Shown here piece after piece: positions 8,778-18,141 of a stretch of DNA of 64,000 bases (positions within the stretch are counted from its first letter, which is position 1; each line of letters starts with the position of its first letter). Under the pieces are notes generated by a model that worked only from the letters and a program-made list of their open reading frames with translations, did not search any database and had not been told where the DNA came from. The stretch comes from Ectobacillus funiculus (GTDB taxonomy: Bacteria > Bacillota > Bacilli > Bacillales > Bacillaceae_G): positions 205,180 through 269,179 of the forward strand of contig NZ_SCFM01000012.1 in NCBI RefSeq assembly GCF_004138295.1, given 5' to 3'. Both the position numbers and the translations under genes were made by a program.

Positions 8778-10346
8778 CTACTGTTCGCGCTGACGTAATT
8801 CTACACGTCGGATTTTCCCAGATGCTGTTTTTGGAAGCTCACTGACGAACTCTATTTTACGTGGATATTTATACGGTGCCGTGAATGTTTTTGTATGCTG
8901 CTGCAAAAGAGGAATAAGAGCAGCATCTGCCTCTATCCCTTCCTGTAATACAATAAACGCTTTTACAACATTCCCCCGTATTTCATCAGGACTTGCTACT
9001 ACTGCACATTCTTTTACATATGGGTGCTTTACAAGCGCATCTTCTACTTCAAACGGTCCGATCGTATAACCGGAACTGATAATAATATCATCATTTCTTC
9101 CCTCGAACCAGAAATAACCGTCTTCGTCCTGCCTTGCTCTGTCACCTGTTACATAGTAGTCGCCTCTAAATTGCTTTTCCGTACGTTCAGGATCCTTATA
9201 GTATTTTTGAAAGAGGGCTGGTGTACTTCTATGCACCGCAATATCTCCCACTTCACCCACTTCAAGAGGATTGCCGCTTTCATCGATAATTTGCACTGCA
9301 TTTCCGGGAGTTGGCTTTCCCATAGAGCCTGGCTTAATATCCATCCCCTTCATTACACCAACAAGCAAAGTATTTTCTGTCTGACCATAGCCATCGCGCA
9401 CCGTAATATTAAAATAACGAAGGAACGTATCGATTACCTCGCGATTTAGCGGCTCCCCAGCCGACACAGCGCTATGAAGCGCGGATAAATTGTATTGCTC
9501 TAAATTCTCCACCTTTGCCATCAAACGATATTCTGTCGGCGTACAGCAGAGCACCTGAACACCATAATCACTTAACAGCTGTAAGTATGTACGCGGCTCA
9601 AACTTTCCGTGGTACACAAAACCTGTTGCACCAGAACCGAGCGTCGCTAAAAATGGGCTCCAAATCCACTTTTGCCAACCTGGACCTGCTGTTGCCCATA
9701 CAAGGTCTCCTTCTCTAATACCGAGCCAATTCGGGGCACTTGTACGCAAATGAGCATAGGCCCAGCCATGTGTATGCACAACACCCTTTGGATTTCCGGT
9801 CGTACCGGATGTATAGGATAAAAACGCCATATCATCGCGTTTTGTCGGCGCTGTCTCAAGCACATCACTTTCCGTGTGCAATCGCTCTGTGAGATTGACC
9901 CATCCATCGATAGCTACTTCACTAATTATAAATCTTACAAGTGAATGAATTGCAGCAATTCCATCAAACTGGCCAACGTAAGGAGCACAGCTAACAATTG
10001 CTTTTACATCCCCATGGCTAATTCGATATTCAATATCTTTTTTACGAAGCATTTCCGAACTGGGAATGACAACTAAGCCCGCTTTAATAGCACCAAGGTA
10101 TGTCATGTACGCTTCAAGAATTCTCGGTACCATAATCAGCACCTTATCTCCCTGTTGCAAACCTTCACGCAAGAAGGCATTCCCAATCCTATTTGCGCCT
10201 CTTATCAGCTGATCATATGTAATTTCTCGTCTATCGCCACTTTCATTTTGCCAGATGAGCGCAAGCTTTTCTTTGTCTGCAGCATAACGCTCCATCTCCT
10301 GCACAAGATTATAAGATTCCGGTGCAATTAACTCTTCATGATCCAT
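8778..10346 (-). CDS. ytcI: Acyl-CoA synthetase (AMP-forming), YtcI/MbcS type
   Basis: 522 aa. ANL superfamily ligase that forms an acyl-AMP and then an acyl-CoA. The AMP-binding P-loop SYTSGTTGNPKGVVHTHG, the A5 block RDGYGQTENT, the hinge YVTGDRARQDEDGY and the C-terminal catalytic lysine in PKTASGKIRR are all present. The start at 10346 is chosen because AGGAGGAACAAAAA lies directly upstream; a 15-codon extension exists. Synteny with sspA and thiI matches B. subtilis ytcI. It is distinct from acsA at 22-24 kb. The likely substrate is a short, medium or branched acid, not determinable here. Confidence 0.9.
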   Translation of the reverse strand: MDHEELIAPESYNLVQEMERYAADKEKLALIWQNESGDRREITYDQLIRGANRIGNAFLREGLQQGDKVLIMVPRILEAYMTYLGAIKAGLVVIPSSEMLRKKDIEYRISHGDVKAIVSCAPYVGQFDGIAAIHSLVRFIISEVAIDGWVNLTERLHTESDVLETAPTKRDDMAFLSYTSGTTGNPKGVVHTHGWAYAHLRTSAPNWLGIREGDLVWATAGPGWQKWIWSPFLATLGSGATGFVYHGKFEPRTYLQLLSDYGVQVLCCTPTEYRLMAKVENLEQYNLSALHSAVSAGEPLNREVIDTFLRYFNITVRDGYGQTENTLLVGVMKGMDIKPGSMGKPTPGNAVQIIDESGNPLEVGEVGDIAVHRSTPALFQKYYKDPERTEKQFRGDYYVTGDRARQDEDGYFWFEGRNDDIIISSGYTIGPFEVEDALVKHPYVKECAVVASPDEIRGNVVKAFIVLQEGIEADAALIPLLQQHTKTFTAPYKYPRKIEFVSELPKTASGKIRRVELRQREQ

Positions 10347-10564
10347 TTTTTGTTCCTCCTCTATCTCGGTGATACTTCCCTTATTTATCATAAAGAATTT
10401 ACATTATTTTTAAACACTCTTTCATCCGAGAAATTTGTTTATTTCCTGACGAACTGGTAACAATAGTAGAGGTTTTCCAGCAGCACTTGTCTCTATGATT
10501 ATAAATTATATTACAAAGAACCTCTATTTCTGTGCTCTCGTTATGTCAGCATTTCCCCCAACAA

Positions 10565-10597
10565 TTAAAAGAGAGCGGGGGAGAAGTCCCGCTCTCA
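10565..10597 (-). terminator. Intrinsic terminator of the SASP gene
   Basis: A GAGAGCGGG / CCCGCTCTC stem at 10571-10596, with TTTT after it on the minus strand, about 20 bp beyond the SASP stop. Confidence 0.85.
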
Positions 10598-10615
10598 AAG
10601 CCAAGTTATATATGA

Positions 10616-10816
10616 TTATCGACCAAAACCACCTAATTGTTGCTCAGCCATTGCGACTAAACGCTTTGTAATCTCGCCACCGACAGAACCGTTCGCACGA
10701 GATGTAGAGTCAGCACCAAGCTGTACACCAAACTCTTGTGCGATTTCGTATTTCATTTGGTCTAATGCAGATTGAACGCCTGCAACTAGCAATTGATTGC
10801 TGTTGTTGTTTGCCAT
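10616..10816 (-). CDS. sspA: Alpha/beta-type small acid-soluble spore protein
   Basis: 66 aa. It coats and protects spore DNA and is degraded at germination by the GPR protease; the recognition site is visible as [10 protein letters not shown]. The conserved blocks [16 protein letters not shown] and [17 protein letters not shown] cover most of the protein. The start at 10816 is fixed by AAGGAGGTGAAACACAC; a 14-codon upstream extension is not real. The position next to thiI matches B. subtilis sspA, though the exact paralogue name is by synteny. Expected to be forespore-expressed. Confidence 0.97.
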   Translation of the reverse strand: MANNNSNQLLVAGVQSALDQMKYEIAQEFGVQLGADSTSRANGSVGGEITKRLVAMAEQQLGGFGR

Positions 10817-10896
10817 GTGTGTTTCACCTCCTTGTGAGTATAGAGTGTGAAAAAACACATAACTTCATTCAAAAAATATATTGGTAATTTATGGTT

Positions 10897-12114
10897 TTAA
10901 AAGAGTTCTTTAAATTCCTCGACCACTTTATCCTCTGCTGCCTGTATAAGTATCGTTTCTGTTTGTTCGATTGCTTCCTGTAGCAATGGTTCAAAATCCC
11001 CGAACCCTTCAAATCGGCTCGCCTTCTCGCGCTTTGGCTTCGTGGAAGGATTCGGCGGTGTAAAGATTGTGCAGCAATCCTCATAAGGAAGAATTGAAAT
11101 ATTATAGGTGTCGATATGATTTGCAACCTTCATAATTTCCAGTTTATCCATTGTAATAAGTGGACGAAGAATAGGATAATTCGTAACCTCATTAATCGTA
11201 TGCATGCTGTCGAGCGTTTGGCTTGCCACCTGCCCAAGACTCTCTCCTGTCACAAGTGCCAATGCACCGCGCTGCTGTGCAATACGCTCTGCAATACGCA
11301 GCATCATCCGTCTCATAACGGTCATCGTATAGCTATCAGGAATTTGCTTATGAATAGCCTTTTGCAATTCCGTAAAAGGAACGACGTGCAAGCTAATTCT
11401 TCTGCAATACTTCGTAAGCTCTTGCGTCAAATCAATAACCTTTTGCTTTGCCCGTTCGCTCGTAAACGGCGGACTATGGAAGTGAATAGCTTCAAGCGTT
11501 ACACCGCGCTTCATCGCCAAATATCCTGCTACCGGGCTATCAATGCCACCTGACAAAAGCAGCATAACCTTACCGCCAGCACCGACTGGCAAACCGCCAG
11601 CTCCCGATTGCTCATCGCACATAATGTACGTAAAATCAGAGCGAACTTCTACGCGCACATTTACATCAGGAGTATGAACATCCACTGTAATATTGTCCGT
11701 ATTTTGTAAAACGTATCCACCAATTTCACGGTTCAATTCATTTGTTTGCAGCGGAAAGTGCTTATACGCACGATGTACAGACACTTTAAAAGTACGCACG
11801 TCCTTCTTCTTCTGGGTTTCTAAAAATGCAGCAAGAGCGCCCTGCTTCATTGCCTCAAGCTCAGTGTCCACTTTTAAGGATAGGCTAAAGGAGTGAATGC
11901 CAAACACTTCCTTCAGTCGCTCTGCAACTGCCTCATGGTCTTCCCCGTTCAATTGAATATACATGCGGTCCCGCGTTGCCTCATATTGCAAGCTTGTAAA
12001 CTTCTTAAGTCTGTATTTAATATTTTCCTTTAGAATACTAATAAATTTCGAACGATTTTTCCCTTTTGTCGTCAGTTCTCCGCCATAACGAATCAATAAA
12101 TAATCATACTTCAT
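10897..12114 (-). CDS. thiI: tRNA 4-thiouridine synthetase ThiI
   Basis: 405 aa. It thiolates U8 of tRNA using sulfur passed from a cysteine desulfurase. Order: ferredoxin-like/THUMP domain (about 60-165) and PP-loop ATPase domain with LLSGGIDSP (about 185-195) and EDCCTIF. There is no C-terminal rhodanese domain, as usual in Bacillus, where the partner desulfurase is NifZ. The nifZ stop is 4 bp upstream, so the two are an operon. Start ATG with GAGGTAAAG. Confidence 0.97.
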   Translation of the reverse strand: MKYDYLLIRYGGELTTKGKNRSKFISILKENIKYRLKKFTSLQYEATRDRMYIQLNGEDHEAVAERLKEVFGIHSFSLSLKVDTELEAMKQGALAAFLETQKKKDVRTFKVSVHRAYKHFPLQTNELNREIGGYVLQNTDNITVDVHTPDVNVRVEVRSDFTYIMCDEQSGAGGLPVGAGGKVMLLLSGGIDSPVAGYLAMKRGVTLEAIHFHSPPFTSERAKQKVIDLTQELTKYCRRISLHVVPFTELQKAIHKQIPDSYTMTVMRRMMLRIAERIAQQRGALALVTGESLGQVASQTLDSMHTINEVTNYPILRPLITMDKLEIMKVANHIDTYNISILPYEDCCTIFTPPNPSTKPKREKASRFEGFGDFEPLLQEAIEQTETILIQAAEDKVVEEFKELF

Positions 12115-12118
12115 TTCT

Positions 12119-13258
12119 TTACCTCGTCACTTCATATAATTTTGGAATTACTTCTTGGACAATCTGTTGAAACTGCTGAATTTCAGACATAGTATTTTCT
12201 ACAGATAAACTAATCCGAATCGCACTTTCTGCCGCCTCACGCCCTCTTCCCATCTCGAGCAAAACATGACTCACTTCCTTTGCCTTTGATGAACAAGCAG
12301 ACTTTGTCGATACAAATATGTCTCGTTCCTCAAGCGCATGCACAATTACCTCTGGCTTTAAACCTGGAAAAGAAACATTCACAATATGGGGGGCAGAAGC
12401 GTTAGGCGTATTCAATATAACATTTGTCATACTGCCAAAAAAAGAAAGCAATGCCTGCTTCATTTCATTCAAATGCCGTATTTTGTTTTCCTGCTTTTCA
12501 AGCGTCATCCGCAACGCCTTTGCCATCGCAACAATGCCAGGTAAATTCTCCGTTCCAGCTCGGTACTGGCTCTCCTGCTGTCCTCCTGATAAAATCGGAT
12601 CAAGCAACACGCCCTCCCTCACATATAAAATTCCTGTTCCCTTCACTCCATGGAATTTGTGCCCAGAGATTGTGCAAAGATCAATATTTGCGTCATAAAA
12701 AGCAAGAGGGACTTTTCCAACACCTTGCACATGGTCTGTATGAAAGCGCACCTTTGGGTGTTTACGCAACAGCCTGCCGATTTCTGCAATTGGCTGTACG
12801 GCTCCTGTTTCATTATTAACATGTATAATAGATACGAGAACGGTATCATGACGCAATGCCTGCTCAATGCTCTGTACTGAAACAGCTCCATTTTCATCAA
12901 CAGGTACATATGTTACTTCAAAGCCGAGCGTCTCTAATTGCTTAAACGCCTCGGACACAGATGCATGTTCCACAGCTGTCGTAATAATGTGGCGACCTCG
13001 GGAACGAAGGGCAATTGCCGTTCCTTTAATTGCCAAATTATTCCCCTCTGTGCCACCAGATGTAAAGACGATTTCTGTATGCTTTACACCAAGTAATCCC
13101 GCGATAACAGAACGAGATTGCGATAGCAGCCGCTCCGCTTCCCCCCCGAGCGCATGAAGTGAGGACGGATTGCCAAAGTAGTTTTGTGCAACCGTTATAT
13201 AAGACTGCAGCACATCATCATACGGCTTTGTCGTAGCGCTATTATCTAGATAAATCAT
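12119..13258 (-). CDS. nifZ: Cysteine desulfurase, NifS/IscS-like partner of ThiI
   Basis: 379 aa. A PLP enzyme that releases sulfur from cysteine as a persulfide. The PLP lysine is in [12 protein letters not shown] and the reactive cysteine in STKSACSS. It lies immediately before thiI, which by family knowledge identifies it as the dedicated tRNA-thiolation donor and not the Fe-S assembly enzyme SufS. Start ATG with AGGGGGAAGC. No branched-chain transporter gene (braB) follows upstream, unlike B. subtilis. Confidence 0.93.
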   Translation of the reverse strand: MIYLDNSATTKPYDDVLQSYITVAQNYFGNPSSLHALGGEAERLLSQSRSVIAGLLGVKHTEIVFTSGGTEGNNLAIKGTAIALRSRGRHIITTAVEHASVSEAFKQLETLGFEVTYVPVDENGAVSVQSIEQALRHDTVLVSIIHVNNETGAVQPIAEIGRLLRKHPKVRFHTDHVQGVGKVPLAFYDANIDLCTISGHKFHGVKGTGILYVREGVLLDPILSGGQQESQYRAGTENLPGIVAMAKALRMTLEKQENKIRHLNEMKQALLSFFGSMTNVILNTPNASAPHIVNVSFPGLKPEVIVHALEERDIFVSTKSACSSKAKEVSHVLLEMGRGREAAESAIRISLSVENTMSEIQQFQQIVQEVIPKLYEVTR

Positions 13259-13581
13259 TAAAGCTTCCCCCTAATTCATTTTACAGGCTGTGTGCGGCAT
13301 CTCTTGCTGTTTTCCATACGGTTACACAACCAACTATACACTTACTAAGAACAGATGATTCCGTCCTGCCCTACATTTAGTTTTGGTCGCCCATCAAGAG
13401 GGCATACATGGGAGACTCGAAAAGCAGCCGCAGGAGCTAGACAACTTGCATCAGCCTTTCCTATCTATCCACAACAAAAGGAGGTGATTCCATTGAACCA
13501 CCTCGCGAAATAGACCGTCATGCAAAATCCTATAACATAAAGGACTTCCGTGACGGTCTGTTTCACATACCTTTTTGTATA
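13259..13581. other. 323-bp intergenic region between nifZ and ezrA
   Basis: It contains a strong plus-strand ribosome site (AAAAGGAGGTGATTCC) before a six-codon TTG frame at 13493-13513, overlapping the ezrA terminator hairpin. Otherwise I see nothing. This is where B. subtilis has braB. Confidence 0.5.
13512..13561 (-). terminator. ezrA terminator hairpin with long loop
   Basis: A perfect 9-bp stem AGACCGTCA / TGACGGTCT closes a loop of about 30 nt, some 20 bp past the ezrA stop. Only a short T-run (TATTTC) follows on the minus strand. Confidence 0.55.
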
Positions 13582-15282
13582 TTACTCTGTTTTGATGAAC
13601 TCCTCAATCTTTTGGACCACACCCGGCTCCAATTGCTCTAACAGCCCAGCTGCTTGTTCAAGTGCTGCTTCATATTCAAATTGTCGAAAACGTTTCTCTG
13701 CCTGTTCTAATTCCTCAGCAATACGCATATCCTGGCTTCGATATCGGTTCCCATATTGAATCACCTTTTCTACCAAGCAGGCCTTTTCAATGAGTGCAGC
13801 TGTATCTGCATAAGTACTATTCACAAGCGAAAGCGCTTCTTCCAAAGCCCCATTTACTGCTTTCATATTTAAAGGCTTGTGCTCTAGCTGCTCGTATACC
13901 CTCTGCACAGAAAGCTGGGCCTGCTGCACACCGCCTAAAAAATGCTCCGGTAAACCTGGCAGATTCGATCGCTGTAAAAGACGTTTCGTTTCCATCATCG
14001 TGCCGCGCATATGCTGTAACGCTTCACGCGCCTGAAACTCTTCTTTTCGCAGCGTTTGCAGCATTTCTTTATAGTGTTGATGTGCGCGTTTAACCGCCTC
14101 AACTTGCTCATGAATATCCTCAATTTCCTCACGAATGACGGAAAATGCAATATCCTGCTGTGCAATCCGAAGATGTAGTGCATCATATCGTTTGAGCAAC
14201 ACATTGATCTGCTTTTCAATATATTTTTGCATCTCTACATCTTCATCCCTTAATTCGTAGCTTTGCTTTACGAATTGGGTTTCTTCCTTCGTCTCTGCTG
14301 CCTTTTCGCGCACATCCTCCAGCATATCGTGCAAAATATATGATTCCTTATCGACATAATGCTTGGACGTAGCCTCGACCTCTAATTGATCATATAATGT
14401 ATCCAGCTTCTCCTTTAAAAAGGCGATACGCTCCTGTACTTTCACAGTTTCCACATTTTGAAGATCTATAGTACACTTTTGCAGCTCTTCTCTCAATTCT
14501 TGTACTTCCCGCGGAATTTCAAGATGCTCCAGCATATATCCTTGTCTGCTCATCTCTTCATATCCATTTAGCAAATCATCCAATTGACTAGGAAGCGCTG
14601 ATTGACATTCAACTTGTAAATCTGGAATTTCAGTGATTAAAAACTGCATATACGAAATACTTTCCTCCAAGCCCAGCACAATGTCACGCGCCTCCAAATA
14701 GTTCCCTTTGCCGGTCTCTTCTTCAAAGGTTTGAAACTTCTGCAAAGCTTCATCTAACAGCTCCTCTAGTTTATATTCTGCTATGCTGAACATGTGGCGA
14801 TACGCGAGAACATTTTTCTTCATCTCCCGGTAGGCCTCGCGAAGCTGTTCGATTTGGTTGCTATTTTTCTGCTGGCTTTCAAGCAGATTATGTAACTCAT
14901 GTAAAATCTGATCCGTCCGCTGATCTGCATCCTCCAGCAAGCCAAGAACTTCATTGAGCACAGCACGCCCTTTTTTAAAGGAAAATTGGGCTGTGTGGCT
15001 CTCAGCCTTCTGCAGCTTTCGTTCTGCCTCAGGAATCGTTACAGTCAAAATCTCATCCCAGTCATGGCGCCATTTCTCAAAAAACGCCTCTGTTTGACCG
15101 GTTATATTCAAATCTTTTACCTTTTTCAGTTCATCGGCTATCGGCTTTTCTTTCAGTTCTTGCTTATACTGCTTCCCCTCTTGCAAATCTTTATGTAAAC
15201 GATTTCTTATCACAAGCTCTATCGTAAGCAGTATAAGGATAAAGCTCACTACAGTGATAATGATCGTCAGGATAGAACCCAT
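13582..15282 (-). CDS. ezrA: Septation ring formation regulator EzrA
   Basis: 566 aa. It modulates FtsZ ring assembly at the membrane. One N-terminal transmembrane helix (about residues 4-24) is followed by an almost entirely alpha-helical, spectrin-like cytoplasmic region rich in E, Q, L and K. Length and topology match the family. Start ATG with AAAAGGGGAGG. It stands alone between nifZ and refZ. Confidence 0.96.
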   Translation of the reverse strand: MGSILTIIITVVSFILILLTIELVIRNRLHKDLQEGKQYKQELKEKPIADELKKVKDLNITGQTEAFFEKWRHDWDEILTVTIPEAERKLQKAESHTAQFSFKKGRAVLNEVLGLLEDADQRTDQILHELHNLLESQQKNSNQIEQLREAYREMKKNVLAYRHMFSIAEYKLEELLDEALQKFQTFEEETGKGNYLEARDIVLGLEESISYMQFLITEIPDLQVECQSALPSQLDDLLNGYEEMSRQGYMLEHLEIPREVQELREELQKCTIDLQNVETVKVQERIAFLKEKLDTLYDQLEVEATSKHYVDKESYILHDMLEDVREKAAETKEETQFVKQSYELRDEDVEMQKYIEKQINVLLKRYDALHLRIAQQDIAFSVIREEIEDIHEQVEAVKRAHQHYKEMLQTLRKEEFQAREALQHMRGTMMETKRLLQRSNLPGLPEHFLGGVQQAQLSVQRVYEQLEHKPLNMKAVNGALEEALSLVNSTYADTAALIEKACLVEKVIQYGNRYRSQDMRIAEELEQAEKRFRQFEYEAALEQAAGLLEQLEPGVVQKIEEFIKTE

Positions 15283-15548
15283 CCATTTTCCTCCCCTTTT
15301 GCTCTTATCTCTTGTATGAGGACTTCCTTGATAACTATTGTCAAAATAACTAAAACGGCCCTGCGATGCAATGTTTATCCTATTTCGAAATCAATAATAT
15401 TTCTTGTTTATATGTATCAATACTTGGAAAATGTCAATGTACTAATGATACCATGTTATATACTGTTTTTGACCTCATTTTTTATATTTTTTTCAGGATT
15501 CGTCTTTCGCTGTACAAGCCTGTTGATCCGTTTCTTACATACAGTGTA

Positions 15549-15662
15549 AAGAAAACTCGCTGATTGGCGAGGACAGAGGCGTAGTTGCACTTATACTTTA
15601 TTCCTAAAATTTCTCGCTACGTCGAATTGGCATCCAGCTAGAAATTTATACATTAAGTGTAA
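15549..15662 (+). repeat. HR134 repeat lacking the second hairpin
   Basis: GGCGAG runs straight into GACAGAGGCGTAG, so the GCCCTTGGGC hairpin is precisely missing. The 3' half and the TTTCT/AGAAA stem are intact. Confidence 0.9.
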
Positions 15663-15706
15663 AAAAGAGCCAATGTAAGAGCAGCAAAGACGCTTTTACA
15701 TGGCCC
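15661..15706 (-). terminator. Intrinsic terminator (minus strand)
   Basis: A GCCATGTAA / TTACATTGGC stem (one bulged base) is followed by TCTTTTTT on the minus strand. It is abutted by the end of the HR134 copy. Confidence 0.65.
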
Positions 15707-15804
15707 CTTTCATTAAAAGCACAGGGAGGATTCCAACATTTTAAGTTGGTCCTTCCTTCTGCAGAATAATCGGGTGGTATTTACACTTTTTATATTTGTG
15801 GGCG

Positions 15805-15834
15805 TAAAACCACGATACCTTTAGATTCGTGGTA
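15805..15834 (-). terminator. Hairpin just past refZ
   Basis: ACCACGA / TCGTGGT with an 11-nt loop, then TTTT on the minus strand, 6 nt beyond the refZ stop. The overlapping GTGG(GCGTAAAA)CCAC can form an alternative hairpin. Confidence 0.5.
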
Positions 15835-15839
15835 GTTCA

Positions 15840-16478
15840 CTAAAACTGAGCGGCTGCGGGCATTGGCACTATTGATGGTTTGTACAGTGCATGAGCTAAC
15901 CAGCTTTCAACCTCCTTTGCATAACGATCTGCAAAATAGGGCTCCGTCGGAAACGCGTACAGTACCTCCGCAATATATTGCGCATGTAAATATGGACTTT
16001 GCAGCATCCCTTTTAGCTGTACCATAAATACAGGAAATGAAACCTTTTGAAATTCGCCCTGCTGAATCCCCTTATGAATGATCGTTTGGAAATAATATTT
16101 TTCTCTTACTAAATATGTTGTCATAATCTCTCGAATTAGTACGCTATCTAAAGAAATTTCACGATAAAAAAAGCGGGTGAGCTGACGGTGATTTGACTGA
16201 TAATGAAGAATTTGGCGGACAATAACAAGCAGCATCTCCTTTGGCGATAAACCATCTTGTGTAAACGTACTCTCCAGGATCCGAATATACTCTTCCAAAA
16301 AATTGGTGACTACATACTCCAATAATCCCTGCTTTCCAGAAAAATAATAGGAGATATTTGCTACGTTCACATTCGCTTCCTTGGCAATCTCTCTTACCGT
16401 AGTGCCATCATAGCCTTTCGTATTGAACAACATAATCGCCGCATCGATAATTTTCTTCTTCGTATTCATCTGTGTCAC
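15840..16478 (-). CDS. refZ: TetR-family regulator RefZ
   Basis: 212 aa. RefZ affects Z-ring position during sporulation by binding sites near the origin. The N-terminal TetR helix-turn-helix is clear (TTVREIAKEANVNVANISYYF, about residues 25-45), followed by a helical ligand/dimer domain. The start is GTG at 16478, 7 nt after AAAGGGTG; a nearby ATG three codons later is too far from that site. It is divergent from ytsP, as in B. subtilis. Confidence 0.9.
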   Translation of the reverse strand: MTQMNTKKKIIDAAIMLFNTKGYDGTTVREIAKEANVNVANISYYFSGKQGLLEYVVTNFLEEYIRILESTFTQDGLSPKEMLLVIVRQILHYQSNHRQLTRFFYREISLDSVLIREIMTTYLVREKYYFQTIIHKGIQQGEFQKVSFPVFMVQLKGMLQSPYLHAQYIAEVLYAFPTEPYFADRYAKEVESWLAHALYKPSIVPMPAAAQF

Positions 16479-16626
16479 GTCAATTCACCCTTTCGTCGAC
16501 ACTCTCTGCATTCTAACTTCTTGACTTTTAAGACAAATTCCTTTAACTTTCTATCGACAAAGTTAAAGCGAAATACACGCTTTTTGCCAAGACTCTACAC
16601 ATTCCGTGACGAAGGGAGACATTTTG

Positions 16627-17106
16627 ATGTTTCATACAGAGACATACAGCGGATCACGAGAAAAAAATTACGACACATTGATTCGACAATTAGAAGCATT
16701 AATTGCAGGAGAGACGAACGCAGTAGCTAACATGGCCAACGCTTCCGCTCTCTTGCATCAATTTCTTCAAGATATTAACTGGGTGGGCTTTTATGTAACA
16801 GAGGGTAATGAGCTTGTGCTCGGACCTTTCCAAGGCCTTCCTGCTTGCGTACGTATTCCATTTGGCAGAGGGGTCTGTGGAACAGCTGCGGCAACGAAAA
16901 CAACGCAGCTCGTGGCGGACGTACATCAATTTCCTGGTCATATCGCGTGCGACGCAGCTTCGAATTCCGAAATCGTCGTGCCGTTAATCAAAAACGGTGA
17001 AGTAATTGGTGTACTTGATATCGACAGCCCTAGTAAAAGTCGTTTTGACGAGTTGGATCAAACATATTTAGAGAAATTCGCACAGTCTTTAGTAAAGGGT
17101 CTGTAA
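16627..17106 (+). CDS. ytsP: Free methionine-(R)-sulfoxide reductase, GAF domain (YtsP)
   Basis: 159 aa. A single GAF domain. Three cysteines in the fRMsr pattern are visible (PACVRIPFGRGVCGTAAA and GHIACDAASNSE), so it should reduce free Met-R-sulfoxide with thioredoxin. SEIVVPL and GVLDIDSP complete the fold. The start at 16627 has AAGGGAG upstream; the longer frame is not supported. It is probably monocistronic, and a partial HR134 follows. Confidence 0.93.
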   Translation: MFHTETYSGSREKNYDTLIRQLEALIAGETNAVANMANASALLHQFLQDINWVGFYVTEGNELVLGPFQGLPACVRIPFGRGVCGTAAATKTTQLVADVHQFPGHIACDAASNSEIVVPLIKNGEVIGVLDIDSPSKSRFDELDQTYLEKFAQSLVKGL

Positions 17107-17133
17107 CAACAGTTATAGCACCTATAAACACAC

Positions 17134-17208
17134 GCTTATTTCTCCTAAAATCTCCTGCTACGACGAATTCGCTTCTAGCTGGAAATTTATACTTTCTTAC
17201 AGTGCAAG
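17134..17208 (+). repeat. HR134 repeat, 3' half
   Basis: It contains CTCCTAAAATCTCCTGCTACG, GAATTCGCTTCTAGCTGG and AAATTTATACTTTCTTACAG. It begins about 28 bp after ytsP and ends just before the rpsD promoter. Confidence 0.8.
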
Positions 17209-17217
17209 GAAACTGCC

Positions 17218-17246
17218 TTGACTCTATTTACAGAAAAGGATATAAT
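17218..17246 (+). promoter_or_regulatory. Sigma-A promoter of rpsD
   Basis: TTGACT, exactly 17 bp, TATAAT. This is a near-consensus vegetative promoter about 190 bp before rpsD, predicting a transcript start near 17253. Confidence 0.9.
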
Positions 17247-17252
17247 AGCGTT

Positions 17253-17437
17253 TGTGTAAAATAAAAAGGCAGCCTTTGAGAATATATTTATGTTTGTATT
17301 TTATTCCTCCGAGGAGGTGTATCGTGTAACTCCCTGCTGCTGGAGCGATGGTACATGAAAATAAAATGCGCATAAACGGAAGTCTCACGTCTGTTTTTAT
17401 TTTACGTAAAATAAAAACATTGAAGGAGGAGCTATTT
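17253..17437 (+). promoter_or_regulatory. rpsD 5' leader, probable S4-responsive element
   Basis: About 185 nt of untranslated leader. It includes CTCCGAGGAGG and ACGGAAGTCTCACGTCTGTTTTTATTTT, which resembles a terminator about 40 nt before the gene. In B. subtilis rpsD is autoregulated by S4 binding to its leader. I infer the same here from position and length, without an alignment. Confidence 0.55.
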
Positions 17438-18040
17438 ATGGCTCGTTATACAGGTCCATCTTGGAAACTTTCTCGTCGTCTTGGAATCTCTCTAAGCGGC
17501 ACAGGTAAAGAATTAGAAAAACGCCCTTACGCACCAGGTCCACACGGCCCAGGTCAACGTAAAAAATTGTCTGAATACGGTTTACAATTACAAGAGAAAC
17601 AAAAACTTCGCCATATGTACGGCGTAAATGAGCGTCAATTCCGCCGCACATTTGATATCGCTGGCAAACAGTCCGGTAAACACGGTGAAAACTTCATGAT
17701 TCTTCTTGAATCCCGTTTAGACAACCTAGTTTACCGTATGGGTCTTGCTCGCACTCGTCGTGCAGCTCGCCAATTAGTAAACCATGGTCACATTACTGTT
17801 GACGGCGCTCGCGTAGACATCCCGTCTTTCCGCGTAAAGACTGGCCAAACAATCGGCGTACGTGAAAAATCTCTTAACCTAACTGTTGTTAAGGAAGCTC
17901 TAGAAGTAAACAACTTCGTTCCTGAATACCTAACTTTCGATGCTGACAAGTTAGAAGCTACATTCACTCGCTTACCAGAGCGTTCTGAATTACCAGCTGA
18001 AATCAACGAAGCATTAATCGTAGAGTTCTACTCTCGTTAA
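17438..18040 (+). CDS. rpsD: 30S ribosomal protein S4
   Basis: 200 aa. A primary 16S rRNA binding protein. It shows [16 protein letters not shown], the [10 protein letters not shown] loop and an S4 RNA-binding domain (residues about 90-155, [23 protein letters not shown]). The start at 17438 has AAGGAGGAGC; the 30-codon upstream extension reads through the leader and is rejected. Codon use is strongly biased, as in highly expressed genes. Confidence 0.99.
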   Translation: MARYTGPSWKLSRRLGISLSGTGKELEKRPYAPGPHGPGQRKKLSEYGLQLQEKQKLRHMYGVNERQFRRTFDIAGKQSGKHGENFMILLESRLDNLVYRMGLARTRRAARQLVNHGHITVDGARVDIPSFRVKTGQTIGVREKSLNLTVVKEALEVNNFVPEYLTFDADKLEATFTRLPERSELPAEINEALIVEFYSR

Positions 18041-18042
18041 TA

Positions 18043-18079
18043 ATAAAAATACCGACACCTGCGTGTCGGTATTTTTATT
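18043..18079 (+). terminator. rpsD terminator
   Basis: An AAAAATACCGACAC / GTGTCGGTATTTTT stem with loop CTGC and a T-run, right after the rpsD stop. Confidence 0.95.
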
Positions 18080-18141
18080 TTGACTTTATGTTTAGCCTTA
18101 GCAACAAATCAGCAACGGAAATTAAATACCCTTATCTACAT

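Larger units (their letters stand above)
15283..15839. other. 557-bp intergenic region between ezrA and refZ
   Basis: The first 260 bp is AT-rich with no credible gene. It then holds an HR134 copy (15549-15662), a terminator (15661-15706) and, next to the refZ stop, a pair of adjacent hairpins described separately. Histidinol-phosphatase hisJ, present here in B. subtilis, is absent. Confidence 0.55.
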
